From Rhodospirillaceae bacterium (GTDB taxonomy: Bacteria > Pseudomonadota > Alphaproteobacteria > TMED109), in NCBI GenBank assembly GCA_902557845.1, contig CACEBX010000001.1:62001-126000 (forward strand): a stretch of DNA of 64,000 nucleotides, given 5' to 3'. Numbering within the stretch: position 1 is the first letter of the stretch; each line of letters begins with the position of its first letter. The translations under genes and the position numbers were made by a program. Below, one piece after another: positions 36,148 to 44,985 of the stretch. The notes under the pieces were generated by a model. The model did not search any database, was not told the DNA's origin, and was given only the letters and a program-made list of their open reading frames with translations.

Positions 36148-36791
36148 TAGGGATTCCAGCTTAAAAAATCATTGATAAATTTTTGTCCTTTTTTTTGGCT
36201 CTTTTCTGGATGGAATTGAACACCTAGTATATTCTCTCTACCAGCAACAGCTACAATGTCTTTTCCATAGTTTACGGTAGCTACTATATCTTCACTTCTG
36301 CTGCAAACCATTTCATAGCTATGAACAAAGTAATAATCTCCTTCTACTAATGAATTAAATGATTTTTTGTAGCTATTATCCACCAGTTTAATATTATTCC
36401 ATCCTATGTGAGGAATTTTTATGATCTTAGAGTCAGGTAGGATTTTTTTTACTTCACTATCTATAAAACCTAAACCTTTTGTTTCAATTCTTTCAAAGCT
36501 TTTTTTTGCCATTAATTGCATGCCTATGCAAATACCTAAAAAAGGTCTTTGCTTAATATTTACGAAATCATATACGGCTTGTTCCATGCCTTTAATTTTA
36601 ATAAGCTGATTTTTACAATTAGAAAAATCTCCTACTCCCGGTAGTACTAACCTGTCTGCCTTTTCAATTTCTTTTGGGTTATTGCTGATTAACAAATTAA
36701 TTTTTATTTTTCTATCTGTGGCAACCCTGAAAAAAGAATTATATAATGATGCTAAGTTTCCCGAATTGTAATTGACAATTATAACCTTCAT
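36147..36791 (-). CDS. hisH: Imidazole glycerol phosphate synthase glutaminase subunit HisH
   Basis: A 214-residue class I glutamine amidotransferase. [10 protein letters not shown] is near 50, the nucleophile cysteine lies in [12 protein letters not shown] near 88, and the His-Glu pair in [10 protein letters not shown] near 197. It supplies ammonia to HisF. Start and stop overlap its neighbours by 4 bp and 1 bp. Confidence 0.96.
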   Translation of the reverse strand: MKVIIVNYNSGNLASLYNSFFRVATDRKIKINLLISNNPKEIEKADRLVLPGVGDFSNCKNQLIKIKGMEQAVYDFVNIKQRPFLGICIGMQLMAKKSFERIETKGLGFIDSEVKKILPDSKIIKIPHIGWNNIKLVDNSYKKSFNSLVEGDYYFVHSYEMVCSRSEDIVATVNYGKDIVAVAGRENILGVQFHPEKSQKKGQKFINDFLSWNP

Positions 36792-37396
36792 TTTTCTCCA
36801 TCATTAATTAGCTTTCCTTTTGTAGAAGGAATTAAATCCTTTAGGTTTTTAGAAATACTGATAGCGTTTTTAATTGATAATGCTAAAGCTTTAAAACATG
36901 ACTCTATTATGTGGTGGTTGTTTACGCCATACAAGTTTTCTACATGTAAATTAGCTCCTAAAGATTGGGATAAAGCTTGAAACCATTCTTTAAATAACTC
37001 CGCATCCATCTCTCCTAGTTTTGTTTGAGTAAAAAAAACTTTCCACACTAGATAAGGTCTTCCTGATAAATCTATTACTACTCTTGAAAGTGTTTCATCC
37101 ATTGGAACATAGGCGCTAGCAAATCTTTTTATTCCTTTTCTATCTGATAAAGCTTCGGATATTGCTTTACCTATAGTATAACCTATGTCTTCTGTTGTGT
37201 GGTGAGCGTCTATATGCAAATCCCCACTTGCATTAAGGTGAATATCAATGCCACTATGCTTAGATAGCTGCTCTATCATATGATCTAAAAAACCGACACC
37301 TGTATGAACTTTGTGTAGTCCTTTTCCATCTAAATTAACCTTGCATTTAATTTGAGTTTCTTTTGTTTTTCTTTTTAGTTCAGCAATTCTTTTCAT
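36788..37396 (-). CDS. hisB: Imidazoleglycerol-phosphate dehydratase HisB
   Basis: A 202-residue monofunctional dehydratase (no phosphatase domain). [19 protein letters not shown] near 35-50 and [20 protein letters not shown] near 60-80 provide the first set of manganese ligands, and [14 protein letters not shown] near 165 the second. It is the first his gene of the operon and overlaps the Smr gene by 17 bp. Confidence 0.96.
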   Translation of the reverse strand: MKRIAELKRKTKETQIKCKVNLDGKGLHKVHTGVGFLDHMIEQLSKHSGIDIHLNASGDLHIDAHHTTEDIGYTIGKAISEALSDRKGIKRFASAYVPMDETLSRVVIDLSGRPYLVWKVFFTQTKLGEMDAELFKEWFQALSQSLGANLHVENLYGVNNHHIIESCFKALALSIKNAISISKNLKDLIPSTKGKLINDGEK

Positions 37397-37940
37397 TTAT
37401 AAGCCTTTTTTTTCTTAATAGAACGTATCTTGCTCCATCTCCTCCATCTTTTTGAATAGCATAGCTATGAGCTAAAACTAGAGATGCGTATTTTTCTTCG
37501 TCTAACCAATTGGGAATAAGTTCTCTTAGTATGCTTTTAGACCCTAAGGCAGTTTTTCTTTTTCCTGTTATTATTAAAATACATCTCTTTTCCTGATTTA
37601 TGCAAGTATTTATAAAAGTTTTCAAAGTTTTTTCAGCTTCAAGCCTATTATATCCATGCAGATCCAATATAGCTTCTGGTCTAATTAATCCTCTTCCTAG
37701 TTTAGACTTCATTCTTTTGTTCACTTGTAGTTTATCATTGGCTAATACTTCCTTTTCAGCGTCTAGATAATTTTTTTTCTTATTAAGATTTAAATTAGGA
37801 TTTAAAGGTTTAGGTTTTTCTTTAATTAAGTCTTTCTTTCTCTCTGTCATTTCCTCTGGAATATATCTATTAATTTTTATATCCTCTTTTGTCACTGCTT
37901 TCCATAAAGCTAGTTCTTTCTTGTAAAGTTTTCTATTCAT
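37380..37940 (-). CDS. Smr-domain protein
   Basis: A 186-residue protein with a Lys-rich, charged N-terminal half and a C-terminal Smr domain: [21 protein letters not shown] near 105 and [10 protein letters not shown] near 135, ending in a basic tail. Smr domains are nucleic-acid-binding folds, some with nicking or endoribonuclease activity on collided ribosomes. Alphaproteobacteria typically carry it beside mltA, as here with lldD between. Substrate unknown. Confidence 0.87.
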   Translation of the reverse strand: MNRKLYKKELALWKAVTKEDIKINRYIPEEMTERKKDLIKEKPKPLNPNLNLNKKKNYLDAEKEVLANDKLQVNKRMKSKLGRGLIRPEAILDLHGYNRLEAEKTLKTFINTCINQEKRCILIITGKRKTALGSKSILRELIPNWLDEEKYASLVLAHSYAIQKDGGDGARYVLLRKKRLINEKNC

Positions 37941-37943
37941 AAC

Positions 37944-39080
37944 TTATTGTAAAACATTTTTCATGCTAAGTTTATTAATATTAGTTTCGCCACAGAGTGC
38001 TAAGGCTACATCTGCTTCTTTTTTAAATATCTCAATCATTGCCTTAACTCCATCAAAACCCTTTGCACTTAATCCATACAAGTATGGCCTTCCCACAAAA
38101 ACGGCTCTTGCCCCTAATGCCTTAGCTTTAATTATGTCAGCTCCGTTTCTAAAACCCCCGTCTACAAAGACTTCTAATTTAGTACCTACTTTTTTTGCAA
38201 TTTTGTTAAGGGCCAAAATAGAAGAAATAGTTCCATCAAGTTGTCTTCCTCCATGATTCGAAACTATAATAGCCTCCGCTCCAATTTCTGCAGCTTTCAC
38301 TGCATCATCTACATCTAAAATTCCTTTAAGGATTATCGGTCCTCCCCATAGTTTTTTTATCCATTTAACATAGTCCCATGTTAACTCTTGATCAAATTGT
38401 TCATTTGACCAAGATACTATAGAAGTAATATCTTTAACTCCTTTTGCGTGACCTAATATATTTCCAAAAGTTTTATTTTTGGAAAACATCATTTTTAAAC
38501 ACCACTCAGGCCTAGATATTAGCTGAAAAATTTGATTAATCCCTAGCTTAGGTGGCGCCGATAAACCATTTCTTATATCGTTATGCCTTTGAGCCAAAAG
38601 CGGAAGGTCCATAGTTACTACAAGAGCACCACATTTTGCTTTTTTAGCTCTATTAATTACATTTTCAACGAACTCTTTATCTTTCATAACATAAAGCTGA
38701 AACCAAAAAGTATTTTTAGAGTATTCTGCTACTTGTTCAATAGAGCAGATACTCATTGTTGATAAAATGTAAGGTATATTCATATTGTTAGCTGCCCTTG
38801 CTGCTAATATTTCACCATTAGGATACATCATGCCTCCCATTCCAACTGGTGCAAGTCCTAGAGGAAAATTATATTTTTTTCCTAATATGTAAGTACTTAA
38901 GTCTCTGTTTTTAATATTAACCCCCACTCTTTGCTTAAGTTTTATTTTTTTAAAATCTTCTTCATTTCTTTCATATGTTATTCCAGAATAAGAACCTGTA
39001 TCAATGTAATCATAAAACATTTTAGGTAGCTTTTTTTTCGCTAACTTTTTTAAATCATTTATTTCTAAAATTTTATTCAA
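37944..39080 (-). CDS. FMN-dependent alpha-hydroxy-acid dehydrogenase (LldD-like)
   Basis: A 378-residue TIM-barrel flavoenzyme. YDYIDTGSYSGITYERNEEDF is near the start, PLGLAPVGMGGMMYPNGE near 72-90, and FQLYVMKDKEF near 125. The catalytic histidine and arginine lie in IIVSNHGGRQLDGT near 272, and VFVDGGFRNGADIIKAKALGARAVFVGRP near 308-335 binds FMN phosphate. It probably oxidises L-lactate or another 2-hydroxyacid with electrons passing to quinone. It is inserted between mltA and smr, which usually sit closer together. Confidence 0.88.
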   Translation of the reverse strand: MNKILEINDLKKLAKKKLPKMFYDYIDTGSYSGITYERNEEDFKKIKLKQRVGVNIKNRDLSTYILGKKYNFPLGLAPVGMGGMMYPNGEILAARAANNMNIPYILSTMSICSIEQVAEYSKNTFWFQLYVMKDKEFVENVINRAKKAKCGALVVTMDLPLLAQRHNDIRNGLSAPPKLGINQIFQLISRPEWCLKMMFSKNKTFGNILGHAKGVKDITSIVSWSNEQFDQELTWDYVKWIKKLWGGPIILKGILDVDDAVKAAEIGAEAIIVSNHGGRQLDGTISSILALNKIAKKVGTKLEVFVDGGFRNGADIIKAKALGARAVFVGRPYLYGLSAKGFDGVKAMIEIFKKEADVALALCGETNINKLSMKNVLQ

Positions 39081-39089
39081 AGGCTACTC

Positions 39090-40099
39090 CTATTTTTTTT
39101 GGATTAATTTCCAAGTGTATATTTTCTCATTTAATCGCGCGGCTTTCTTTTCAGATTTATAACCAAAACCTGTAAACAAATCAATTCTACTTTTTCCCTT
39201 TATTGCAGAACCTTCATCGTGAGCTACTCCTAAAAAAATATTTTTTTTGTTGCTAGTACTTTGAATTATAATTGCTTCTCCATTTTTAATATACTTTTTA
39301 TCTACCGCTATACTCACATTTGGAACTAGGTCTACTTTAGCGCTTCCTTTTATTTCACCAGTATATTCCTCAAAAAATATATACCTTTCATTCATGTTCA
39401 TAAATTTTCTAGATATTTTTTTATCTTTATACAACCAATTTTTAATTTTATGCATATCAAGTTCTTCTTTTTTTATAAAACCATGCTTTATTAAGATTTT
39501 CCCCAAAGAAGAATAGCTTTTTTCATTACTACCAGCATATCTCACCTTTATAACTTTATTGTTTTCTAGTAACAACCTTCCCGAACCTTGAATGTGCAAA
39601 AAGTAAGCTTCTATTTCATTTTCTACCCAAGCAATCTCTAAATTATTATTTTTAAAATGTCCTTCGTTAATTACCTTTCTAGAAATTTTGTAATCAGTTT
39701 TTTCAGAAATAGTTTTAGGGTGTCTGTATATCGGGTATGAATTTTTTTTAGGATAATTGTATGCTTTGATTGCTGGCTCATAATAACCTGTTAACAATCC
39801 TTTTTTATCATTAGGCTTGTCTCCTGTTATTGCTATAAAATCAAAATTTTTATCAATATCCCTAAAAAATTTATCGTATTCAGATGCTTTATATTTATCG
39901 CAAGTCTTTTGGTAAGGATGTGTCCTCCCGATTTTTTTAAACTCAAAACAATCTTTAAAAATTGCTTTTACTGCCATATCTAAATTTTTTTTATTTTCAC
40001 TTAAATATTTAAATGGGCTGGCATATTTGATGGAAGGCTTGTAAAAATTAGTACAGCTAGCAAAAAAAAAACCCCTAACATTAGGCTAATTATTTTCAC
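39090..40099 (-). CDS. mltA: MltA-type membrane-bound lytic murein transglycosylase lipoprotein, broken by an apparent frameshift in its signal peptide
   Basis: The body is a clear MltA: KGLLTGYYEP near the start, YFLHIQGSGRLLLE in the middle, and a 3D-domain end with AHDEGSAIKGKSRIDLFTGFG. It cuts peptidoglycan glycan strands with 1,6-anhydro product formation. The first ATG of this frame is 39977, but conserved protein sequence continues upstream to an ASC lipobox at about 40055 and meets a stop (40086-40088) with no start between. In the neighbouring frame GTG at 40099 begins VKIISLMLGVFF. One extra base in the A10/T10 run (40062-40071) would join the two into a normal lipoprotein signal ending FFASC. 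GTG overlaps the timA stop as GTGA. Either a real shift, slippage-corrected expression, or an assembly error. Confidence 0.8.
40062..40071. repeat. A10 homopolymer at the mltA frame break
   Basis: Ten consecutive A on the plus strand (T on the coding strand) lie inside the mltA signal-peptide region. Eleven (or eight) would restore a single frame. Other 10-base runs in this window, in rdgB, the aminotransferase and the amidase, are in frame, so this one stands out. Confidence 0.9.
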
Positions 40100-40659
40100 T
40101 CTGATGTAACCTCAGATAATATCCAAGTAGGATCGTTGCTTCCTATAATTTTTTCAAAAGTCCAAACATCTTTAACATCAATTGTTTCTTCTTTCTTTTC
40201 TTGTATATTTTTTTGTGTAGATAAAAACATTACTTTTATCTTTGCAAGCTTCTTGACCATTTCTATTTTAATTATGGAGGATTTAACATTAGTTATTTGA
40301 AATGCTTTAACTTTGCTTTGTTTCTCTGTTTGTTCTTGAAAAGCCTTTAAAACCTTTGGGCTTAGAAGACGTTCAGCAGACTCTATATTATTATCTTTAT
40401 AAGAAGAAACTATGATTTTAAAAGCGCTTTCTGCTCCATGTAAAAATGACTCTATAGTGAAACCTTTATCTGCATTAATAAGTTCCTCTTCATTGCTGTT
40501 ATGTTTTGTGTCATAATTTTCATTATTGTTATTTACAAACTTAACTTTTTCATCTTGTGAATCTTTGCTCTCTATATTAGCTTTTTTTCCTAAAACCCTA
40601 TATAAATTAGCCGCTAGCACTCCAGCAATAATAGCAAATATAATAATGTCTATATACAG
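40096..40659 (-). CDS. Tim44-like domain membrane-anchored protein (TimA), apparent non-ATG start
   Basis: A 187-residue protein: an N-terminal membrane helix (DIIIFAIIAGVLAANLYRVLG), a charged linker and a C-terminal Tim44/TimA domain (FLHGAESAFKIIVSSYKDNNIESAERLLSPKVLKAFQ onward). It is likely an inner-membrane protein of import or quality-control type; the bacterial role is uncertain. The first usual start is GTG at 40620, which would cut the helix in half. Upstream, in frame, stand ATT (40662) and CTG (40659) after a GAGAGG box, bounded by a stop at 40665-40663. CTG has the best six-base spacing. TATAAT lies at 40684-40679. It precedes mltA with a 4-bp overlap. Confidence 0.75.
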   Translation of the reverse strand: MYIDIIIFAIIAGVLAANLYRVLGKKANIESKDSQDEKVKFVNNNNENYDTKHNSNEEELINADKGFTIESFLHGAESAFKIIVSSYKDNNIESAERLLSPKVLKAFQEQTEKQSKVKAFQITNVKSSIIKIEMVKKLAKIKVMFLSTQKNIQEKKEETIDVKDVWTFEKIIGSNDPTWILSEVTSE

Positions 40660-40758
40660 AATTTACCTCTCAAAAAAAATTATACTATATATATCTATAA
40701 TTTTTTTATTAAATAATGTAAATACAAATTATTAATTAATAATTGACAAATGAAAAAC

Positions 40759-41427
40759 CTACCAATAGTTCATTTTAAGGAATTTTAATAACCTATCGTG
40801 ATCTTGAGTTTCTTTTTTATCTGCAGATATTATTTTTTTTGAATATGAAAACTCTTTGCTTACAAAGGTTTTTTCAAACAACTTGCTCTTTGTCGTCTCT
40901 AGCCCTATATCTTTTTGTCTACCTCCATTCATTTCAAGAAAAACATCTGCAAGCAGCTCTGCATCTAGTAATGCTCCATGTTTTTTTCTTCTTGTAACGT
41001 CAATATGATATCTTTTGCACAAAGCGTCTAAATTATTAGCTGCACCTGGAAATATTTTTCTTGCCAATAAAAGCGTATCTAAGACTTTAAACTCTAGTAA
41101 GTTTTTTTTAGAGGCAGCATCTAGTTCATAATTTAAAAACCCAAGGTCAAACTTGGCATTATGTATAACTAGCTCAGAGCCTTTAATAAAATCTAAAAAT
41201 TTATCTGCTATTGATAAAAATATTGGTTTATCATATAAGAATTCATCAGTTAGTCCGTGAATTTTAAAAGCTTCTTCTGGCATTTTTCTGTTTGGATTTA
41301 TATATTGTTGAAAAATTTTACCAGTAGGATAATTATTTTCTAATTCCACACATCCTATTTCTACTATTTTATGACCTTTTGAAGGTTCTAGTCCTGTTGT
41401 TTCTATATCTAATGTAACTCTTCTCAT
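40759..41427 (-). CDS. dnaQ: DNA polymerase III epsilon (proofreading) subunit DnaQ
   Basis: A 222-residue DEDDh 3-prime to 5-prime exonuclease. VTLDIETTGLEPSKGHKIVEIG gives the ExoI Asp-Glu pair, VIHNAKFDLGFLNYEL near 92 ExoII, and RKKHGALLDAELLADV near 150 ExoIII with the catalytic histidine. It proofreads within the replicase. The start overlaps coaE by 4 bp. The secB gene usually found between dnaQ and timA is missing; only about 95 bp remain there. Confidence 0.95.
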   Translation of the reverse strand: MRRVTLDIETTGLEPSKGHKIVEIGCVELENNYPTGKIFQQYINPNRKMPEEAFKIHGLTDEFLYDKPIFLSIADKFLDFIKGSELVIHNAKFDLGFLNYELDAASKKNLLEFKVLDTLLLARKIFPGAANNLDALCKRYHIDVTRRKKHGALLDAELLADVFLEMNGGRQKDIGLETTKSKLFEKTFVSKEFSYSKKIISADKKETQDHDRLLKFLKMNYW

Positions 41428-42053
41428 TTTTGAAAGTTAAGTATTATTTTACTATTAGGTCTGTTTTTAGCATCAAAACTCTTTTTTAATACACCAATAA
41501 TTTTATTAAAAACGTACCTTTTTCCTCTATCAGTATTAATAATTAAATCTGCTAATTTTTTTTTAATTTTGTCATCTAGTTGTTGTTTTTTTGTTAGCAT
41601 CAATCTTTTTTCATTCCAGCCTTTTCTTTTCAAAACTCTATTTTCCTGTATTTTTTTTGAGCAAGTCACTAAAATTATTTTATCATATTTAGTTTTATTG
41701 TCTTTCTCAAAAAGCAAAGGTACATCAAATACAACAACCTTTTTTTTCTCCCTAAACTTTTTACGTATCCAATAGTATCTATTTATTTTTAAATGTTTAT
41801 AGATAATTTTTTCTAATATCTTTAGCCTTTCAGGATCTTCAAAAGCTATTTCTGCCAATTTTTGTTTCACCAAACTGTTATTAATAAATGCATTAGGGAA
41901 AGCTGTTTTTATTTTTTCAATTACTATTTTTTTTTTATAGATTTGTTTTACTTGATAATCACTATCAAAGACTGGAACATTATTTTTTTTGAAAAAATTG
42001 CTTGTTTCTGTTTTTCCGGCACCTACAGAACCTGTTAAACCAATTACTATCAT
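41424..42053 (-). CDS. coaE: Dephospho-CoA kinase CoaE
   Basis: A 209-residue P-loop kinase for the last step of CoA synthesis. GLTGSVGAGKTETSNFF carries Walker A near residue 8, VFDSDYQVKQIY near 28 and VVFDVPLLFEKDNK near 105. The C-terminal part is Lys-rich. Overlaps of 4 bp with both dnaQ and aroE point to a coupled operon. Confidence 0.93.
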   Translation of the reverse strand: MIVIGLTGSVGAGKTETSNFFKKNNVPVFDSDYQVKQIYKKKIVIEKIKTAFPNAFINNSLVKQKLAEIAFEDPERLKILEKIIYKHLKINRYYWIRKKFREKKKVVVFDVPLLFEKDNKTKYDKIILVTCSKKIQENRVLKRKGWNEKRLMLTKKQQLDDKIKKKLADLIINTDRGKRYVFNKIIGVLKKSFDAKNRPNSKIILNFQK

Positions 42054-42874
42054 AGTTTTTTAATGTTTTTTTTTATTTTAGATATCAAATAACTACTCAA
42101 TTCTGGTTTTATGTTAAACCAAATTTTAAAACTTTCTTGTGCTTGCCCTAAAAACATTGATAAGCCTGTTACATATTTAAGTTTTTGTTTCTTTGCATCT
42201 TTTATAAGCTTTGTCTCTACAGGATTATAAACTATGTCATATATTACAGTTTCTCTGTTAACCTTCTTCAATGAAACAGGTAACGCTGGATAACCTATCA
42301 TACCTAAACTAGTTGTATTTACTATTAGGCCGGCATTGTTTATTAATTCATTATTAATCCAATTTTCTGCATAAACTTTTTGATATTTTCTTGCTATTTT
42401 ACTTGCTTTACTTTTTGTTCTATTCATTAGATAAATCTCTTTAACACCAATTAACCGTAAGCTGTAAACTACTGCTTCTGCTGATCCACCTGCTCCTAAA
42501 ACTATTGCTGGTTTATTTTTATCTAATTTTATTTTTTTTAGTCCTAACAAGAAACCTGTTACATCAGTATTATATCCTTCTAAAACACCTTCTTTATTAT
42601 TTATAGTGTTTACTGCCTGTAACATTTCTGTAGTTTTATCAGTTTTATCTAAATGCCTGATTATTTTTTTTTTGTATGGTATTGTTACATTTAGTCCCTT
42701 TAATCCAAGTGTTTTAATTGCAGTTTTTATATTATCTATATTTGCTAATTGAAATTTACAGTAATAGTTTTCTAAATTATGTTTTTTTATCCAATAGTTA
42801 TGCAAAACTGGTGACATTGATTGCTTTAAAGGGTTTCCTAAAATTCCTAAAACTTTGTATTGCTTACTTTTCAT
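42050..42874 (-). CDS. aroE: Shikimate dehydrogenase AroE
   Basis: A 274-residue NADP-dependent dehydrogenase of the shikimate pathway. ILGNPLKQSMSPVLHNYW at the start binds shikimate, LKGLNVTIPYKKKI near 60 carries the catalytic lysine, AIVLGAGGSAEAVVYSL near 125 binds NADP, and MNRTKSKASKIA near 150 contains the NRT motif. It overlaps the PPSR gene by 11 bp; the maf gene that usually lies between them is absent. Confidence 0.95.
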   Translation of the reverse strand: MKSKQYKVLGILGNPLKQSMSPVLHNYWIKKHNLENYYCKFQLANIDNIKTAIKTLGLKGLNVTIPYKKKIIRHLDKTDKTTEMLQAVNTINNKEGVLEGYNTDVTGFLLGLKKIKLDKNKPAIVLGAGGSAEAVVYSLRLIGVKEIYLMNRTKSKASKIARKYQKVYAENWINNELINNAGLIVNTTSLGMIGYPALPVSLKKVNRETVIYDIVYNPVETKLIKDAKKQKLKYVTGLSMFLGQAQESFKIWFNIKPELSSYLISKIKKNIKKL

Positions 42875-43703
42875 TATTTGATTCTTTGCTTTTAAAAATT
42901 TTTAAATATTCTATTGCTGTAGCTGCAATTTCTTCTATAGATTTTTTTGTTACATCAATAGTAGACCATTTATTTTTAGCACATATTTTCTTTGCTTCTG
43001 CTATCTCTTTTTTTAGAACGTCAATATCTATGTAATTGGTAGACCGATCTTCCTTTAAACTTTTTAATCTTGATGTTCTTATCTGCTGTAACCTTTCTGG
43101 GCTAGCAAAAAGACCTATAACTAAAGTTCTCTTGTTAATGTTTGATAGATTTAATGTCTGGTTTAAAACAAATGGTATATTGGCAACTTTGTATCCTTGG
43201 TTAGCTAAATATATTGAAGTTGGAGTTTTAGAAGTTCTTGATGCTCCAAAAAAAATAATATCAGCTTGTGCTAGGTTCAAATTTCTTTGGCCATCATCAT
43301 TAGCTATTGCATATTGCAAAGATTCAATTCTATCAAAATAATCTTTTGAAAGAGAGTGCTGTTTGCCAGGAACTTGTCCAACGTCTGGCTTAATTTCGTA
43401 AAATTCTTTAATTTTATTAATTGTGTTGTCCAAAACATTGTGAGCGATAACATTTATAGAGCTACACTTATCTTTTAAGTAATTTTCTAACTTTAGATTT
43501 ATCATCGTATATAATACTATGCCCGGGTTGTGAACTATAACCTTTACAATATTATCTATCTGCTTCTCTGTTCTTATTAAGGCCCATTTATTTTCAAGAA
43601 AGTTTATATTTTCAAACCTAGCATATATTGATCTTGCAATAGTTGATACTGTTTCTCCTGTAGAGTCTGAAATAAGATAAATATGTTGATTAGCTGTGGA
43701 CAT
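42864..43703 (-). CDS. Pyruvate, phosphate/water dikinase regulatory protein (DUF299)
   Basis: A 279-residue PPSR/PDRP-type bifunctional kinase-phosphorylase. IYLISDSTGETVSTIARS opens it, GASRTSKTPTSIYLANQGYKVANIPFV near 150-178 is the P-loop-like region, and the C-terminal SIEEIAATAIEYL helix closes it. It phosphorylates and dephosphorylates a threonine of PEP synthase or PPDK, adjusting gluconeogenic flux. This gene is the homologue that borders oriC in Caulobacter and Rickettsia, so the gap to its right is the presumed origin. Confidence 0.92.
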   Translation of the reverse strand: MSTANQHIYLISDSTGETVSTIARSIYARFENINFLENKWALIRTEKQIDNIVKVIVHNPGIVLYTMINLKLENYLKDKCSSINVIAHNVLDNTINKIKEFYEIKPDVGQVPGKQHSLSKDYFDRIESLQYAIANDDGQRNLNLAQADIIFFGASRTSKTPTSIYLANQGYKVANIPFVLNQTLNLSNINKRTLVIGLFASPERLQQIRTSRLKSLKEDRSTNYIDIDVLKKEIAEAKKICAKNKWSTIDVTKKSIEEIAATAIEYLKIFKSKESNNEK

Positions 43704-43801
43704 TTTTTTAATAACTAAAAAAATTTTTAATTTATTTAATATATTAGGAAAATTATATACTTATTCATAGATCTATTTTATTTTGTATTCCTATTAAGAA
43801 T

Positions 43802-43810
43802 TGTGTATAA
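43802..43810 (-). promoter_or_regulatory. DnaA box (perfect)
   Basis: TGTGTATAA on the plus strand is the complement of TTATACACA, an exact match to TTATNCACA. It lies near the middle of the presumed oriC. Confidence 0.75.
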
Positions 43811-43875
43811 CTTAGTAGAATTATCTAATATAGCTGCTTTTTTGAACGAATTTAAGAGGTTTTATGCATCTGTAA

Positions 43876-43896
43876 TGTTGATAATTATGTTGATAA
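43876..43896 (-). promoter_or_regulatory. Tandem pair of DnaA-like boxes
   Basis: TGTTGATAA occurs at 43876-43884 and 43888-43896, repeated at a 12-bp step. The complement TTATCAACA differs by one base from TTATCCACA. Both face the same way as the perfect box at 43802. Confidence 0.6.
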
Positions 43897-43956
43897 AATT
43901 TTATCCTTGTAATTATATTCATTACAACAACAACAAATATATATATATATATTTAT

Positions 43957-44985
43957 ATGGTTAATAGTAATATTAATAATTTATTCGATTTTTCTAAAAA
44001 CCCTATTTGGTTTATGAGACAAGCAGGTAGGTATATAGAAGAGTATAATATTATAAAAAAAAAGTTTACTAGTTTTTTTGATATGTGCAGAGATGTATCC
44101 GCAGTAACAGAGATTACCATGATGCCTATAAACAAGTTTAACTTTGATGCAGGAATAATATTTTCAGATATTTTAATAATCTTAGAAGCTTTAAATATAG
44201 ATGTAGAATTTGTCCCAGCAAAAGGACCTATAGTACACAATAAAAACTATGATAACATTTTTAAAAGTAAAGATATAAATATTAACTATGGAAAGCTAGA
44301 ACCTGTTTATCAAAGCATTAAAGAAGTAAAGAGTATACTACAAACTTATCAAAAACCATTAATAGGGTTTTCAGGTGCTCCTTGGACAGTCGCTGCTTAT
44401 TTAATTGAAGGCACAATTACTAAAGATTTAGCTGTAGTAAAAGAATTAGCATATAAAGATAAAGCATTAATGGAAAAAATTATAGATGTACTTAACGAAC
44501 TAATAATAGAACACTTAAGTTTTCAGATTAAGAGCGGAGTAGACTTAATTCAAATATTTGATACCCATTCAAATGTTTTAGATTATAACCTTTTAGAAAA
44601 ATATTCTGTAGGTCCAATAAGAAAGATATGTAAAGAGTTAAAAAAAAGGCATCCTAAAACTCCTATATCTTACTTCTCAAAGAATATTAATTATGATCTT
44701 AAAGATTTTTTTGAGTACATTGACATTATTAGTTTTAGCTCTTCAGTTAGGATGAAAAAGTATATAAATATTTTACCAAAAAAAATAGTGTTTCAAGGCA
44801 ACTTAGACCCTATAAATTTACTAGTTGGTGGTAATCAAATGGTTGATGAAATTTTAACTATAATGGATGATATGAAAGAAAAAGAATTTATTTTTAATCT
44901 AGGTCATGGAATTTTACCTAAAACACCCATCAGTAACGTTATAAAATGTATAGATGTAGTAAAAAGCTTTAAAAGCTTGGCTTAA
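43957..44985 (+). CDS. hemE: Uroporphyrinogen decarboxylase
   Basis: A 342-residue haem-pathway enzyme that removes four carboxyl groups from uroporphyrinogen III. PIWFMRQAGRYIEEY near residue 15 is the signature, FSDILIILEALN near 70 holds the catalytic aspartate, and LIGFSGAPWTVAAYLIEG near 128 is also conserved. LVGGNQMVDEI and LGHGILPKTPISNV close the barrel. It starts directly at the right edge of the presumed oriC. Its end overlaps hemJ by 17 bp tail to tail. Confidence 0.96.
   Translation: MVNSNINNLFDFSKNPIWFMRQAGRYIEEYNIIKKKFTSFFDMCRDVSAVTEITMMPINKFNFDAGIIFSDILIILEALNIDVEFVPAKGPIVHNKNYDNIFKSKDININYGKLEPVYQSIKEVKSILQTYQKPLIGFSGAPWTVAAYLIEGTITKDLAVVKELAYKDKALMEKIIDVLNELIIEHLSFQIKSGVDLIQIFDTHSNVLDYNLLEKYSVGPIRKICKELKKRHPKTPISYFSKNINYDLKDFFEYIDIISFSSSVRMKKYINILPKKIVFQGNLDPINLLVGGNQMVDEILTIMDDMKEKEFIFNLGHGILPKTPISNVIKCIDVVKSFKSLA

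Larger units (their letters stand above)
43704..43956. other. Probable chromosomal replication origin (oriC)
   Basis: A 253-bp gene-free gap between the DUF299 gene and hemE, the place of oriC in Caulobacter and Rickettsia. It holds one perfect DnaA box, two one-mismatch boxes in tandem 12 bp apart, a weaker TTATCCTTG (43901-43909), and an AT-rich end with (CAA)4 and (AT)8 (43925-43952) suitable as an unwinding element. It is the longest gene-free stretch in the window. Position and boxes agree; strand-skew data were not computed. Confidence 0.78.

Noticed and set aside
43937-43952. (AT)8 repeat as a microsatellite switch of hemE
   Set aside because: It is outside the coding frame and is better read as the AT-rich end of oriC.
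43953-44240. Antisense frame overlapping hemE next to oriC
   Set aside because: hemE is unambiguous on the plus strand; no ribosome-binding site or family match.
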